From positions 124,001 through 188,000 of the forward strand of contig NZ_JACYXL010000003.1 of NCBI RefSeq assembly GCF_014842995.1: DNA of 64,000 bases, read 5' to 3'. A program made the position numbers and the translations under genes. Below are positions 1 through 7,902 of this stretch, in pieces. Every line of letters begins with the position of its first letter. Within the stretch, counting starts at the first letter, position 1. Below the pieces are notes generated by a model. It was given only the letters and a program-made list of their open reading frames with translations, was not told the origin of the DNA and ran no database searches. This DNA comes from Rhodanobacter sp. 7MK24 (lineage in GTDB: Bacteria > Pseudomonadota > Gammaproteobacteria > Xanthomonadales > Rhodanobacteraceae).

Positions 1-1
1 G

Positions 2-82
2 ATCTTCTGGGCGATCATCGATTTCTTCCTGTCATGGATTTACGTGATCTATGCCTTGCTCGGATTCCCGCCGCTTAGGTGA
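2..82 (+). CDS. C-terminal end of a small membrane protein (partial)
   Basis: An open frame runs in from the left edge and stops at TGA 80-82. The 26 visible codons encode one long hydrophobic, aromatic-rich helix followed by a short tail ending GFPPLR, so this is the last transmembrane segment of an inner-membrane protein. The start lies outside the window and the family cannot be named. Confidence 0.5.
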   Translation: MFWAIIDFFLSWIYVIYALLGFPPLR

Positions 83-176
83 TCACGGCAAGCGCGCTTC
101 GAGCACCTCGCCTTCTGAAACGGAGTGAGGTTCGCTTGAGGGTCAAATAAATGAGCCTGACACCGTTTTTGGTTCC

Positions 177-560
177 CTAAACCCGGGACGCGACTGCCGA
201 TGCCGTTGACGGCTTCCTAGGCATCAGAGCGATCAGCGGCACGCCGATGACGACCAAGATGGCGGACATGCCGAACAACTCCGGCCGGCCGGCAATGTTG
301 CCGTAGGCCTGAACCAGCATCACGCCCGCATGCGCGAAGCTGGACCACGCCGCGAACCCGATGAGGCTGCGATGCTCCGAGGGGTTCCGCACCGCCATCA
401 GCAGGAAAGCCCCGAGCGTGACGTAAAGGCTGAGGAACATCGGCATGAGGACATCGACGTGCTGCCACTGCCATAACGACATGGCCAGCGGATAGACGGC
501 CGCCAGAAAAAGCAGCCCGCTTACGACCATCACGATTTTCAGCGCCCATTCTCGCGACAT
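177..560 (-). CDS. Small four-helix membrane protein, DUF6632-like
   Basis: A 127-residue protein with about four hydrophobic segments (roughly residues 6-26, 36-56, 66-86 and 94-112) and short polar loops, so it should sit in the inner membrane. The open frame extends further upstream. I chose the start at 558-560 because GGGGAGGGCACC stands just before it and because it begins directly before the first membrane helix (MSREWALK). The motif RNPSEHRSLIGFAAWSS resembles DUF6632 proteins as I remember them; the function of that family is unknown. No operon partner is visible. Confidence 0.6.
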   Translation of the reverse strand: MSREWALKIVMVVSGLLFLAAVYPLAMSLWQWQHVDVLMPMFLSLYVTLGAFLLMAVRNPSEHRSLIGFAAWSSFAHAGVMLVQAYGNIAGRPELFGMSAILVVIGVPLIALMPRKPSTASAVASRV

Positions 561-858
561 GGTGCCCTCCCCTGCGGGTTCGATGCTGTACGGCAGCGTA
601 GTCAATCCCGGCTCGATCCACGGAAGGTGATACACCCTGTGGGAGCCTGGCCTCACGTGCCGGTCGTCATCCCGACGAACGATATGCTGCCGCGGCAAAA
701 ACAAAAACAGCGGCAAATGCACAAAAGCGGAACGGAGGAAGTCAAGCAAAGACCTTGCAACTTTCACCGCTCCGGTTTCCTCCGGACAGAGGACAGGGCT
801 CAGGTTTCCGTGGCAGGCTAGGAGCCTCACAAACGTCGATCACAGGGGATCAACGCGA
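561..858. other. Intergenic gap without a recognised gene
   Basis: About 300 bases between two divergently oriented membrane-protein genes. It should hold both promoters, but I see no convincing -35/-10 pair, no RNA gene and no repeat. A 64-codon frame at 627-821 has no ribosome binding site and looks like noise. Confidence 0.4.
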
Positions 859-1500
859 ATGGAATCATCGACACTGACGTTTGCCATGCTGGACAAGCGG
901 ATCGAAAGCTTGCCGCTACATCCGTCCTACCAGTTCACTCCCAGCCGCCGCATGGCATGGGGCAACAGCATCGGCTTCGCGTCAGCCTTGCTTGGCCAGA
1001 TCATCAGCAAGACGCTGCCCAACAGTCGCTGGGCACTTGCCACCGTCGTGGTGCTGCTGGTCATCGAGCTGACCGCATTCATTGTGGCTTGGACCGCAGA
1101 ACTTCCAGGCTTCAACTTGAAGCCGTCCAGCGAGCGACGCGAGTCTGCCGAGATCCTGGACTTCGACATGCCGCATCACGAAGCGCTGATCGATTGGCTG
1201 CGGGATTTTCCGCGCGAACGCCTGCAGGCCATGAGCGACTTCGCCGGTTTCCGCGTGGAGCGGTTGCGCAGCAAACTCCCGCTGCTGATCGGCGGGCTGG
1301 ACAGGTTGGGCATCCTGCCGATCCTCGCAGCCCTGGTCATCCAGCTCAAGGATATGCATTGGCCGCCACAGGCAAGCTGGCCCGAAGTCTTCCTGTTTGC
1401 TTTGCTGATGGGCCTTTACTGGCTGAGCGTGTTGCAGGTTGGAGTGCGATTTCGCCTGGAGCTGTACGACATGCTTCTGAAAAAAGCGCTCGCACCGTGA
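859..1500 (+). CDS. Hypothetical multi-pass membrane protein
   Basis: A 213-residue protein of no family I recognise. Hydrophobic segments lie at about residues 35-50, 58-80, 145-165 and 173-195, with a charged soluble loop (about 88-140) rich in Arg, Glu and Asp between the second and third. This suggests a four-helix inner-membrane protein with a cytoplasmic middle domain. The ATG at 859 follows an AGGGGA stretch at suitable spacing. It stands alone. Confidence 0.6.
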   Translation: MESSTLTFAMLDKRIESLPLHPSYQFTPSRRMAWGNSIGFASALLGQIISKTLPNSRWALATVVVLLVIELTAFIVAWTAELPGFNLKPSSERRESAEILDFDMPHHEALIDWLRDFPRERLQAMSDFAGFRVERLRSKLPLLIGGLDRLGILPILAALVIQLKDMHWPPQASWPEVFLFALLMGLYWLSVLQVGVRFRLELYDMLLKKALAP

Positions 1501-1850
1501 CGCGGACGTGCACCAAGCCGGCCTGAGCTGATCTTTCGGCTCAACGAGCACGCGCGTTCTTGTCCAGCGTTCCCAGCCTCCGCCTATGTTCGAGTCCCGG
1601 TGAATTTCGGAGCGACGGAGGCTGCGCCAGCGGCATTGCCACCGTTACGGCCCGACACGGAATGCCATCCGCAGCCTGTGCCAGACATTTCCCCGGCAAA
1701 ACTGGCGCAGGTGGCACGTAGGCAGTTCACAGTGTTCCCGACGCCAGCGAGAGTGGAAACGAATGCGCTGCAGCCCCCTCCGGGAAAGGTGTCGGGAGAC
1801 TACGCCCGACACCTTCTCCGTGACCTGGGCCTGGCTGGCGCGATGCGTTG
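1501..1850. other. Intergenic gap between convergent genes
   Basis: Lies between the stop codons of two convergent genes. Apart from the hairpin at 1787-1814 I see nothing supported: the open frames here are short, lack ribosome binding sites and do not resemble known proteins. Confidence 0.4.
1787..1814 (-). terminator. Hairpin downstream of the NmrA-like gene
   Basis: Perfect 10-bp arms AGGTGTCGGG (1787-1796) and CCCGACACCT (1805-1814) enclose an 8-base loop. It lies about 35 bases beyond the stop of the minus-strand gene ending at 1851. On that strand the stem is followed by only TTT, so it is terminator-like but weak as an intrinsic terminator. Confidence 0.4.
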
Positions 1851-2729
1851 TCAGGCCGGCTGCCACGTCTTCGCCAACTCCGTCGCGAAATCGCGATAGC
1901 TGCGCGGCGCGTGGCCCAGCAGACCGGTGAGGACATCGGCCGCACCCGGCTTGCCGAGCATGCCGTCGGCATGGAAACGCCCCAGCATCAGACGCAGATC
2001 GTGCGCCGCCCAGGACGGCATGACGCCGGCCATGAACGCTTCGTAGGCATCGAGGTCCGTTCCGCCATCGGTGATTGGCCGGCCGAGCACGTCGGACCAG
2101 ATCGCCGCAAGGTCCTTGCCGGTCAGCACGTCCGGCCCGGTGATCTCGATCACCTCGCGCGGCAACGGCGCCTGCGCACGCGCACGCCGCAGCAGCGAGG
2201 CCACCGCGATCTCCGCGATATCGCGCACATCGGCCATCGCCACCCCGACATCGCCGATCGGCATGCCGTAGCGGCCATGCTTCAGCAGGCCGTCGCGGAG
2301 CATGGCGTCGTTCTGCATGAAATAGGACGGGCGCAACACCGTCGCCGGCAGGTCGAACTGCTCGATCATCCGCTCCACCGTGTACTTGCCGGTGAAATGC
2401 GGCACGTCGGTGTAGGCATCGCTGTTGAGCACCGACAGGTACACGATGCGCTGGATGCCGGCTTCGCGCGCCAGGCTCAGCGTGGCGATCGCCTGGGTCA
2501 CCTCGTCGGCGACCACCGCGTTGAGCAGGAACAGCGCATCGACCTCCTTCAATGCCGCGCGCATCGACGGGACATCGGTCATGTCGCCCTTGACGGCAGT
2601 CACGCCCGCCGGAAACACGGCCTTGTCCGGATCGCGCGTCAGCGCATGCACCTGCGCGCCCTGGGCGGCCAGCCCGCGGACGACCAGGCCGCCGATGGTG
2701 CCGGTGCTGCCGGTAACGAGAATCTTCAT
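1851..2729 (-). CDS. NmrA-like NAD(P)-binding protein (atypical SDR)
   Basis: A 292-residue protein opening with MKILVTGSTGTIGG, the glycine-rich dinucleotide-binding loop of extended/atypical SDRs. It continues through alternating strands and helices typical of the NmrA/HSCARG group (VKGDMTD near residue 50, YLSVLNSD near 100). Members are either NAD(P)H-sensing regulators or quinone/isoflavone-type reductases; the sequence does not decide which. It is divergent from the LysR gene at 2843 with about 110 bases between, so the regulator probably controls it. The ATG at 2727-2729 follows GGAGACACCCC. Confidence 0.85.
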   Translation of the reverse strand: MKILVTGSTGTIGGLVVRGLAAQGAQVHALTRDPDKAVFPAGVTAVKGDMTDVPSMRAALKEVDALFLLNAVVADEVTQAIATLSLAREAGIQRIVYLSVLNSDAYTDVPHFTGKYTVERMIEQFDLPATVLRPSYFMQNDAMLRDGLLKHGRYGMPIGDVGVAMADVRDIAEIAVASLLRRARAQAPLPREVIEITGPDVLTGKDLAAIWSDVLGRPITDGGTDLDAYEAFMAGVMPSWAAHDLRLMLGRFHADGMLGKPGAADVLTGLLGHAPRSYRDFATELAKTWQPA

Positions 2730-2782
2730 GGGGTGTCTCCTTCAATGATGGGGTTGGGTGGTGGACGGCCCCATCCTGCTGT

Positions 2783-2826
2783 TTCACCGGAGCCAACGAT
2801 AGCCGCATAATCTGGACATCCTGTCC
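2783..2826 (+). promoter_or_regulatory. Candidate sigma-70 promoter and dyad operator for the LysR gene
   Basis: TTCACC (2783-2788), a 17-base spacer and CATAAT (2806-2811) form a plausible sigma-70 promoter reading towards the LysR gene. Immediately downstream, GGACA TCC TGTCC (2814-2826) is a perfect 5-bp dyad overlapping the predicted start of transcription, a reasonable site for autoregulation and for control of the divergent reductase gene. This is pattern recognition only. Confidence 0.35.
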
Positions 2827-2842
2827 CACCAATGGAACACCC

Positions 2843-3760
2843 ATGGACCTGCTCGCGTTGGCCGATTTCAATGACGTGGCACGCCATGGCGGCGTCGGTC
2901 GCGCCGCGCGGGTCACCGGGCGGCCCAAGGCCACGCTGTCGCGCCGGGTGCGCCAGCTCGAAGACGCGCTCGGCGTGCGCCTGTTCGAACGCGGCGGCCA
3001 CGAGCTGCGGCTTACCGAGGAAGGCCGCGAACTGCAGGAGCAGACGCAATCGCTGCTGGAGCACATCGACGAGGTGGGCGACACGCTGCGGCAAGGCATC
3101 CGCACGCCGCGCGGCCGGCTGCGCATCAGCGCGCCGGTGCTGTTCGGCCAGCGCGGGCTGGGCCGCATCGCCGCGGACTACGCGCTTGCCTACCCGCAGG
3201 TGCAGTTGGAAGTGGTCGCCGAAGACCGCTTCGTCCATCCGGTGGACGACGACTTCGACCTGGTCATCCGCGCCAATCCCGACCCCTCGACCGAACTGGC
3301 GGGACGCTGCTTCCTGCGCGACACGCTGGTGGCCGTGGCCGCCCCCTCGCTGCCGCGCCCGGCGAGGCCACGCGACCTGCCCGTGCCCGTCGTCACCCTG
3401 CCCCGCGCGCCGTCCGAAGCCACCTGGCAACTGCATCGCACGCGCAGCACGTTGACCGTGGCCACCCGCAGCGTGCTGCGCCTCTCCTCCATGGCCATGA
3501 TCCACGACGCCGTACTCGCCGGCGCCGGCGCCGCCGCCATGCCGCGCTCGCTGGTGCAGGCCGATATCGACGCCGGCCGGCTGGTGGACTGGGGCAGGCT
3601 CGCCGGCCGGCCGATCGAAGTCTGGGCGCTGTATCCCTCGCATCGGCATGTGAGCGCACGGGTGAGCGCGTTCGTGCAGCTGCTGGTGGACCGCTTCGAA
3701 AACGCCTCGCCCAGCGCGTTCGCGCGGCTCGCCTCGGCGCCCTCCCCGGGGCATAGGTGA
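2843..3760 (+). CDS. LysR-family transcriptional regulator
   Basis: A 305-residue protein with the family's usual length and layout. The N-terminal winged helix-turn-helix spans about residues 1-60 (FNDVARHGGVGRAARVTGRP, then RVRQLEDALGVRLFERG). A periplasmic-binding-type effector domain follows from about residue 90 to the end. It faces away from the NmrA-like reductase gene, the classical arrangement in which a LysR protein controls its divergent neighbour. The effector is unknown. The frame starts at ATG 2843; an overlapping ATG at 2832 is out of frame. Confidence 0.9.
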   Translation: MDLLALADFNDVARHGGVGRAARVTGRPKATLSRRVRQLEDALGVRLFERGGHELRLTEEGRELQEQTQSLLEHIDEVGDTLRQGIRTPRGRLRISAPVLFGQRGLGRIAADYALAYPQVQLEVVAEDRFVHPVDDDFDLVIRANPDPSTELAGRCFLRDTLVAVAAPSLPRPARPRDLPVPVVTLPRAPSEATWQLHRTRSTLTVATRSVLRLSSMAMIHDAVLAGAGAAAMPRSLVQADIDAGRLVDWGRLAGRPIEVWALYPSHRHVSARVSAFVQLLVDRFENASPSAFARLASAPSPGHR

Positions 3761-3803
3761 ACTTGGCGTCCCCGTGAATCGCCACCACCACGCGGTGGCC
3801 GGC

Positions 3804-3827
3804 GTCGCCGATGAACCCGTCGGCGAC
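3804..3827 (+). terminator. Hairpin downstream of the LysR gene
   Basis: Eight-base perfect arms GTCGCCGA and TCGGCGAC separated by eight bases, about 45 bases after the LysR stop codon. There is no T tract, so its role as a terminator is uncertain. Confidence 0.3.
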
Positions 3828-3929
3828 TAAGGCTGCAGGGCCGTCATGGCGGCCAAACGTGCTGCTGCACAATGGCCCAGCGCGTGGATGACGACGCGAA
3901 GCACGGGCCGCGCCCGTGCAAGGCCATGC

Positions 3930-4091
3930 CTAGCCCCGCCTGCGCCCGGAGAGGAGGGAGACGAGGAACAGAATGAGGAAGACGGCAAACAGGATCTTGG
4001 CGATCGTCGCGGCGACGCCTGCAACGGCAAAGAAGCCGAAGGCGCCGGCGATGATGGCAATGATCAGAAATACGACGGCATACCAGAGCAT
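3930..4091 (-). CDS. DUF1328 (YtjA-type) small membrane protein
   Basis: A 53-residue protein beginning [20 protein letters not shown] with two transmembrane helices and the basic tail GRRRG, matching the DUF1328/YtjA family in size and pattern. Such proteins are common near stress genes in proteobacteria but have no assigned biochemical role. A longer in-frame opening exists upstream, but the start at 4089-4091 gives the canonical family length and follows GAGGAAAACGCC. It sits with CsbD- and BON-type genes on the same strand. Confidence 0.85.
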   Translation of the reverse strand: MLWYAVVFLIIAIIAGAFGFFAVAGVAATIAKILFAVFLILFLVSLLSGRRRG

Positions 4092-4515
4092 GGCGTTTTC
4101 CTCAGTGTGGGGGATGGATGTGGCCGGGGAGGGATGTCCGTTCTGCGTGATAGAGAAACGTTTGTCGTGTAACGGGCAGCGGCTGGACAGACGATCCCGT
4201 AGCCGCCTATTCGCGCCACGGCGCCGTCCATGGCTGGGCATACCGTGCAACCGGCGGCCGATCGACTCACTGGCCACGGCATCGCCGGGTTGCCGGCGGA
4301 CAAGCGCTCCGCGCAGACGCGTCCGTGTCTGCTTGCCATGCGTGAAGCCCGCCGTGCTGTCGGCACCCTGCAGGTTTCCGGCGGCTTCGCAGGGGGCGAA
4401 CCGCCCAGCCTGGTGCCATCGGTGGTTTCACACGGAAACGCCTGGTGGAGGCGCTTCCCAGGTGCAAAGACCCGAGCGAGGGTGCTCCACCCTGGAGCAC
4501 CCTCGTCACCGACGC
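4092..4515. other. Gap between the DUF1328 and CsbD genes
   Basis: No gene is recognised in these 424 bases. The CsbD terminator-like hairpin lies at the right end, and a promoter for the DUF1328 gene is expected at the left end but not clearly visible. Several open frames cross the region; none has a good start or familiar protein pattern. Confidence 0.4.
4477..4505 (-). terminator. Strong hairpin after the CsbD gene
   Basis: Perfect 13-bp arms CGAGGGTGCTCCA and TGGAGCACCCTCG with a three-base loop, ten bases beyond the CsbD stop codon. On the minus strand the stem is followed by CTCGGGTCTTTGC, so there is little T tract, but position and stability argue for a transcription end or an mRNA 3' stabiliser. 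Confidence 0.55.
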
Positions 4516-4719
4516 TTACAACTCCAAATCGAGGTCGAAATCCTGGATCTGCTTTTTCGCTTCGTCGCGGGCGATGCCGTAGCGCTCCTGCAGCTTGCCC
4601 GCCAGGTACTCGGTACTGCCGTCGGCGACCGTGAGGTCGTCGTCCGTCAGCTTGCCCCAGCGTGCCTTGAGCTTGCCGTGGAGCTGCTTCCAACGGCCCT
4701 TGATCTTGTCTTCATTCAT
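4516..4719 (-). CDS. CsbD family stress protein
   Basis: A 67-residue hydrophilic protein starting MNEDKIKGRWKQLHGKLKAR, the signature of the CsbD family (N-x-D-x-I-K-G-x-W-K, then KWGKLTDDDL-like spacing). It continues with YLAGKLQERYGIARDEAKKQ. Homologues are induced by general stress and have no proven activity. The start at 4717-4719 gives the usual family length and is preceded by GGAGAACCAGCC. It lies among other small stress-type genes on the minus strand. Confidence 0.9.
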   Translation of the reverse strand: MNEDKIKGRWKQLHGKLKARWGKLTDDDLTVADGSTEYLAGKLQERYGIARDEAKKQIQDFDLDLEL

Positions 4720-4963
4720 GGCTGGTTCTCCGGTAGGGGTTGATTCGCTCTTTGCCGAGGCAGCAATGCCAGGGCCGGGTGCGCTTCCTGCCACAGGCCG
4801 CAGTGGAATGCGCGGGTCTGCGGCAGCGCTTCACGCTTGTCGATGCGTCGCGATCCTGCAACGCCGCGCCGGGATCCGCGGCCACGCTTCGCTGACGCTG
4901 TCGTGGCGCTCGCATGCGCTCCATCGCGATGCGGCGGGTTCCTGGGCAGCCGTGCTGCCCTGG

Positions 4964-5311
4964 TCAGTCCTTCGACTTCAGCCCGGACGCATCGACGTCC
5001 TGGACGCCCTTCACGCTCTTGGCCGCGGCGACCGCTTTCCTGACGTCTGTCTGGGTGGCGAGCACCCCGGTCAGCGTGACTACGCCGTTTACGGTCTTCA
5101 CCGTCACGTCCATGCTTTTCACACCCTTGGTGGTTCCGAGTTCGCTTTTCACCTTGGTCGTGATCCACGCATCGCTGACCGCCTGGCCTGCGTCGGCCGA
5201 GTGATCAGTGCTCGACGACGTCTGCGGCGCGGCGAGCGCGGCGTTGGCCATCATTCCCGCCCCAAGCGCTACGGCGAGGGCGAGTACCGGCATCGTACGG
5301 AATGCTTTCAT
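4964..5311 (-). CDS. Secreted BON-domain protein (OsmY-like)
   Basis: A 115-residue protein with an N-terminal signal peptide (MKAFRTMPVLALAVALGAGM, cleavage expected after ANAALA near residue 27) and one BON domain at about residues 43-112. The core shows the expected pattern DAWITTKVKSEL, SMDVTVKTVNGVVTLTGV and VKGVQDVD. BON domains bind phospholipid in periplasmic proteins such as OsmY, so an envelope-maintenance role is likely. Only one BON repeat is present, against two in OsmY. Confidence 0.85.
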   Translation of the reverse strand: MKAFRTMPVLALAVALGAGMMANAALAAPQTSSSTDHSADAGQAVSDAWITTKVKSELGTTKGVKSMDVTVKTVNGVVTLTGVLATQTDVRKAVAAAKSVKGVQDVDASGLKSKD

Positions 5312-5347
5312 GCGGGGTTGCCTCCAGGTTCGGTCGACGATTCCGCC

Positions 5348-5536
5348 TCAGCGGCGATTCGCTGGCTTGCGGTCTTCGTGTGGCTTGTCTTCACCGGGAC
5401 GGCGCGGCGTGTCGGCATGACGGCCGTCACCCTGCCCCTCGTGGCCCGGTGACTTACGCTCCGGACGATGCGGCGGCGACGGCTCCTGCGGTTTGTCGGA
5501 ATGGCTGCCCTGCTTGGGTGTACGTGTGGTCTGCAT
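5348..5536 (-). CDS. Small hydrophilic Pro/Arg/His-rich protein
   Basis: A 62-residue, highly charged, low-complexity protein (MQTTRTPKQGSHSDKPQEPS at the start, DKPHEDRKPANRR at the end) with no hydrophobic core, likely disordered. The start at 5534-5536 is supported by a good AAGGAGTT ribosome binding site eight bases upstream, the main reason to believe it is translated. It lies between the BON gene and the PAS-LuxR regulator. No function can be given. Confidence 0.55.
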   Translation of the reverse strand: MQTTRTPKQGSHSDKPQEPSPPHRPERKSPGHEGQGDGRHADTPRRPGEDKPHEDRKPANRR

Positions 5537-5706
5537 GGGGAACTCCTTTCTCGAACGGCCGGTTGTCGGCCGCAATCCACCCTAGGGACCTCGTGCGCTT
5601 TGTGATAGAGAAGTTGCTACCAGTGCGCCTGGTAGGTTTCTACCGGTTGCAATGCGCAGCGTTCGCTCGCGAAATGATCCCCTCCCAGAGACTTGCAGGA
5701 TTTCCG

Positions 5707-7170
5707 ATGAGCGCCAAAGCATCGAAAGCACCGAGGGATCGCAGCGAACTTCAGCAGATCCTCGCGAACCTGATCCAGGGTGTGCTGGTAGCCGAACTGG
5801 ACGGCTCGATCGCCTGGGCGAACGACGCCGCGCTGGAGATGCACGGCTGCGCCGAGCTCGCTCAGTTGGGCGCCGGCAAGGTGGGCTACCGCAAGCAGTT
5901 TGCGTTGCGCTACCTCAACAACCATCGGCTCACGGCCAAGCAATACCCGCTGGACCGGCTTGTCGCCGGAGAACGCTTCGACAACGTAAAGGTGGAAGTG
6001 ACCCATCGGTCACAGAACGAATTCCGCCGCGTGCTGGAGCTTCGCGGGTTCCCGGTCGTAAGCTCGCTGAAGATCATCGAATCGCTGGTGCTCATCGTCA
6101 GCGACGTGACCGAACTCGAGAGTGCCGCCGATCGTTTCGAGCGTGCGTTCGCGGCCAATCCCGCACCCGCGGTGATCCTGCGGCTTGCGGACTCGCGCTA
6201 TGTGCGGGTGAACCGCGGCTTCCTCGAAATGACCGGCTTCACGCAGGAAGCGGTGATCGACCGCCCCTTCCATGAACTGGACGTACTGCGCGAAGCCGAG
6301 CACCGGGAGGCCGCGCTCGAGTCCATGCGCGAGCACCGCTCCATCCCGCAACAGGAGGCACTGGCGCGGGTGAGCGACGGCACCGACAAGTTCGTGATCG
6401 TCGCAGCCCAGCCGATCGAGATGGACAAAGAAGCCTGCATGCTGTTCACCTTCGCCGATCTCGATGCGCGCAAACGCGCCGAAATGTCACTGCTCCGCAG
6501 CGAGGAGCAATTCGCCAAGGCGTTCCGCTCGGCGCCCGTGCCGATGCTGATCTGCGCACGGCCGGACTGGCGCATCATGGCGGCGAATGACGCCTTTGGC
6601 GACGCGACCGGATACCACCACCCCGACATCCAGGGTCAGACCCTTCGGGAAACCGGGCTCTGGAAAAGCGCCAGGATCCTCGATGACTTGCGCGTCGGCC
6701 TTGATGCCGGACAGGAAACGCGCAACCTCGAAGTGCCGCTGGTAACGCGCGACGGCGCGGCCATCGACTGCCTGCTTTCCGCCCAGCCGGTGACCATCCA
6801 GGACGAAGCGTGCGTGCTGTGCGTGGTACAGGACGTCACCGAACGCAAACGCGCGGAAGCCGACGTGATTCTTGCCATCGAGACCGTGATGAAGGACACC
6901 ACGTGGTTCAGTCACACCGTGATGGAAAAACTGGCGCAGATACGCCAGCCGGGCGGCGCCAGCAGCGAACTGGCGGCGCTGACGCCGCGTGAGCTGGAAA
7001 TCCTCGGACTCATCTGCAAGGGCCACGACGACGCCGAAATCGCGAACGCGCTGAACCTTTCACGCCACACCATCCGCAACCACGTGGCCAACCTGTACAG
7101 CAAGATCGGCGTGAAACGGCGCGGTGCCGCCGTGGTCTGGGGACGTGAACGCGGCGTTGCCAGCTACTGA
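5707..7170 (+). CDS. Triple-PAS LuxR-type transcriptional regulator
   Basis: A 487-residue cytoplasmic regulator. Three PAS sensor modules lie at about residues 15-135, 140-255 and 265-382. The second and third are clearest (FERAFAANPAPAVILRL, FAKAFRSAPVPMLI; each ends in a DVTER/DLDARKRAE-type linker). A helical stretch leads to a C-terminal LuxR helix-turn-helix at about 424-483 (LTPRELEILGLICKGHDDAE, NLSRHTIRNHVANLYSKIGV). No kinase or receiver domain is present, so it is a one-component sensor. The frame opens further upstream, but ATG 5707 (MSAKASK) follows GCAGGA and gives a clean start. It is divergent from the small stress-type genes and may control them. Confidence 0.85.
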   Translation: MSAKASKAPRDRSELQQILANLIQGVLVAELDGSIAWANDAALEMHGCAELAQLGAGKVGYRKQFALRYLNNHRLTAKQYPLDRLVAGERFDNVKVEVTHRSQNEFRRVLELRGFPVVSSLKIIESLVLIVSDVTELESAADRFERAFAANPAPAVILRLADSRYVRVNRGFLEMTGFTQEAVIDRPFHELDVLREAEHREAALESMREHRSIPQQEALARVSDGTDKFVIVAAQPIEMDKEACMLFTFADLDARKRAEMSLLRSEEQFAKAFRSAPVPMLICARPDWRIMAANDAFGDATGYHHPDIQGQTLRETGLWKSARILDDLRVGLDAGQETRNLEVPLVTRDGAAIDCLLSAQPVTIQDEACVLCVVQDVTERKRAEADVILAIETVMKDTTWFSHTVMEKLAQIRQPGGASSELAALTPRELEILGLICKGHDDAEIANALNLSRHTIRNHVANLYSKIGVKRRGAAVVWGRERGVASY

Positions 7171-7263
7171 CACTGCGGTAGTCGCGAAGATCACTTGGCC
7201 TTTTTATCTCCGTTCAAAAAGCGCCAATCACCGATCCTCCATTAATCAAAATCCATCGACCAC

Positions 7264-7317
7264 AAAATAAAGTCCAATGCCTACACATTAACTCCATTCG
7301 CCGACAGACTTTATTTT
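7264..7317. repeat. 11-bp perfect inverted repeat, 32-base spacer
   Basis: AAAATAAAGTC (7264-7274) and GACTTTATTTT (7307-7317) are exact inverted copies around an AT-rich spacer. It could be an operator for a dimeric regulator or the stem of a large hairpin. Neither is proven. Confidence 0.5.
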
Positions 7318-7406
7318 ACTGGCGCCTTATTATGAAAACTGTCGCAGCGCAATGCTGTCGACAGATGAAAAGCCAACCGAAGGAAATCCGCAAGACCAAA
7401 AGCAGC

Positions 7407-7440
7407 GCGGGCCGCATGGGCTGGAACCCATACGACCCGC
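7407..7440 (+). promoter_or_regulatory. Predicted leader hairpin before the 7471 ORF
   Basis: GCGGG (7407-7411), a four-base internal loop, ATGGG (7416-7420), a six-base loop, CCCAT (7427-7431), a four-base internal loop and CCCGC (7436-7440) form a symmetric two-step stem. It ends 17 bases before the CAGGAGAG ribosome binding site. The geometry resembles a structured 5' leader, possibly regulatory. Confidence 0.3.
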
Positions 7441-7470
7441 TAACCACAACCAACTCCAGGAGAGTTGATC

Positions 7471-7827
7471 ATGGCTAAGCCCGATCATACGGCAGTCGCG
7501 CCCGACGACGCGCGCATCCCCACCAACCCGCTCTCGCGCCCTTACTGGACGCTCATCGAAGCCGACCCCGACCAGCAGGACGCCGCCACCCTGGCCGGCC
7601 TCACCAGCGCCATCCATGCCCTCGCTCGCGTCCTCGCGAACAACGAAGCTTTCCGCGACCTCCACACCAACAGCCAAAGCGACACCATCGACCCCGGCTG
7701 TTGCCCGCTGGATGCGCCCACCACCGAAGGCTTGTTCACCGCCCTGTACTTCCTCAGCGAACAAGCCGAGGGGCTCAGCCAGTTGCCCTTGCCCACCCCG
7801 AGCCATTCGAACGACGTGTCGTACTGA
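7471..7827 (+). CDS. Hypothetical 118-residue soluble protein
   Basis: Starts MAKPDHTAVAPDDARIPTNP with CAGGAGAG placed seven bases upstream, a good ribosome binding site that fixes the start. The protein is hydrophilic with one likely helical segment around LAGLTSAIHALARVLANNEA, a Cys pair (GCCP) in the middle and no signal peptide or membrane span. The layout (two helical blocks joined by a Cys/Pro loop) resembles small DUF3077-type or phage/plasmid accessory proteins, but I do not recognise the family. Confidence 0.55.
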   Translation: MAKPDHTAVAPDDARIPTNPLSRPYWTLIEADPDQQDAATLAGLTSAIHALARVLANNEAFRDLHTNSQSDTIDPGCCPLDAPTTEGLFTALYFLSEQAEGLSQLPLPTPSHSNDVSY

Positions 7828-7902
7828 GCTCCGCTGGACGGCTACATCAACAGAAACAGAGGCCTGAGTGTCCCCGAAAAGAGCACTCTGACCTCTGTTT
7901 CG

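Larger units (their letters stand above)
7171..7470. other. AT-rich leader region before a small ORF
   Basis: The 300 bases after the PAS-LuxR gene are visibly AT-richer than their surroundings and contain no gene. They hold two structures: a perfect 11-bp inverted repeat (7264-7274 and 7307-7317) and a hairpin with a symmetric internal loop (7407-7440) just before the ribosome binding site of the next ORF. Confidence 0.5.

Noticed and set aside
139-180. Possible partial copy of the RayT-associated repeat (GAGCCTGACACCGTTTTTGG)
   Set aside because: Only the CCTGACACC plus T run matches the 8561/8839 repeats; too short to claim common origin.
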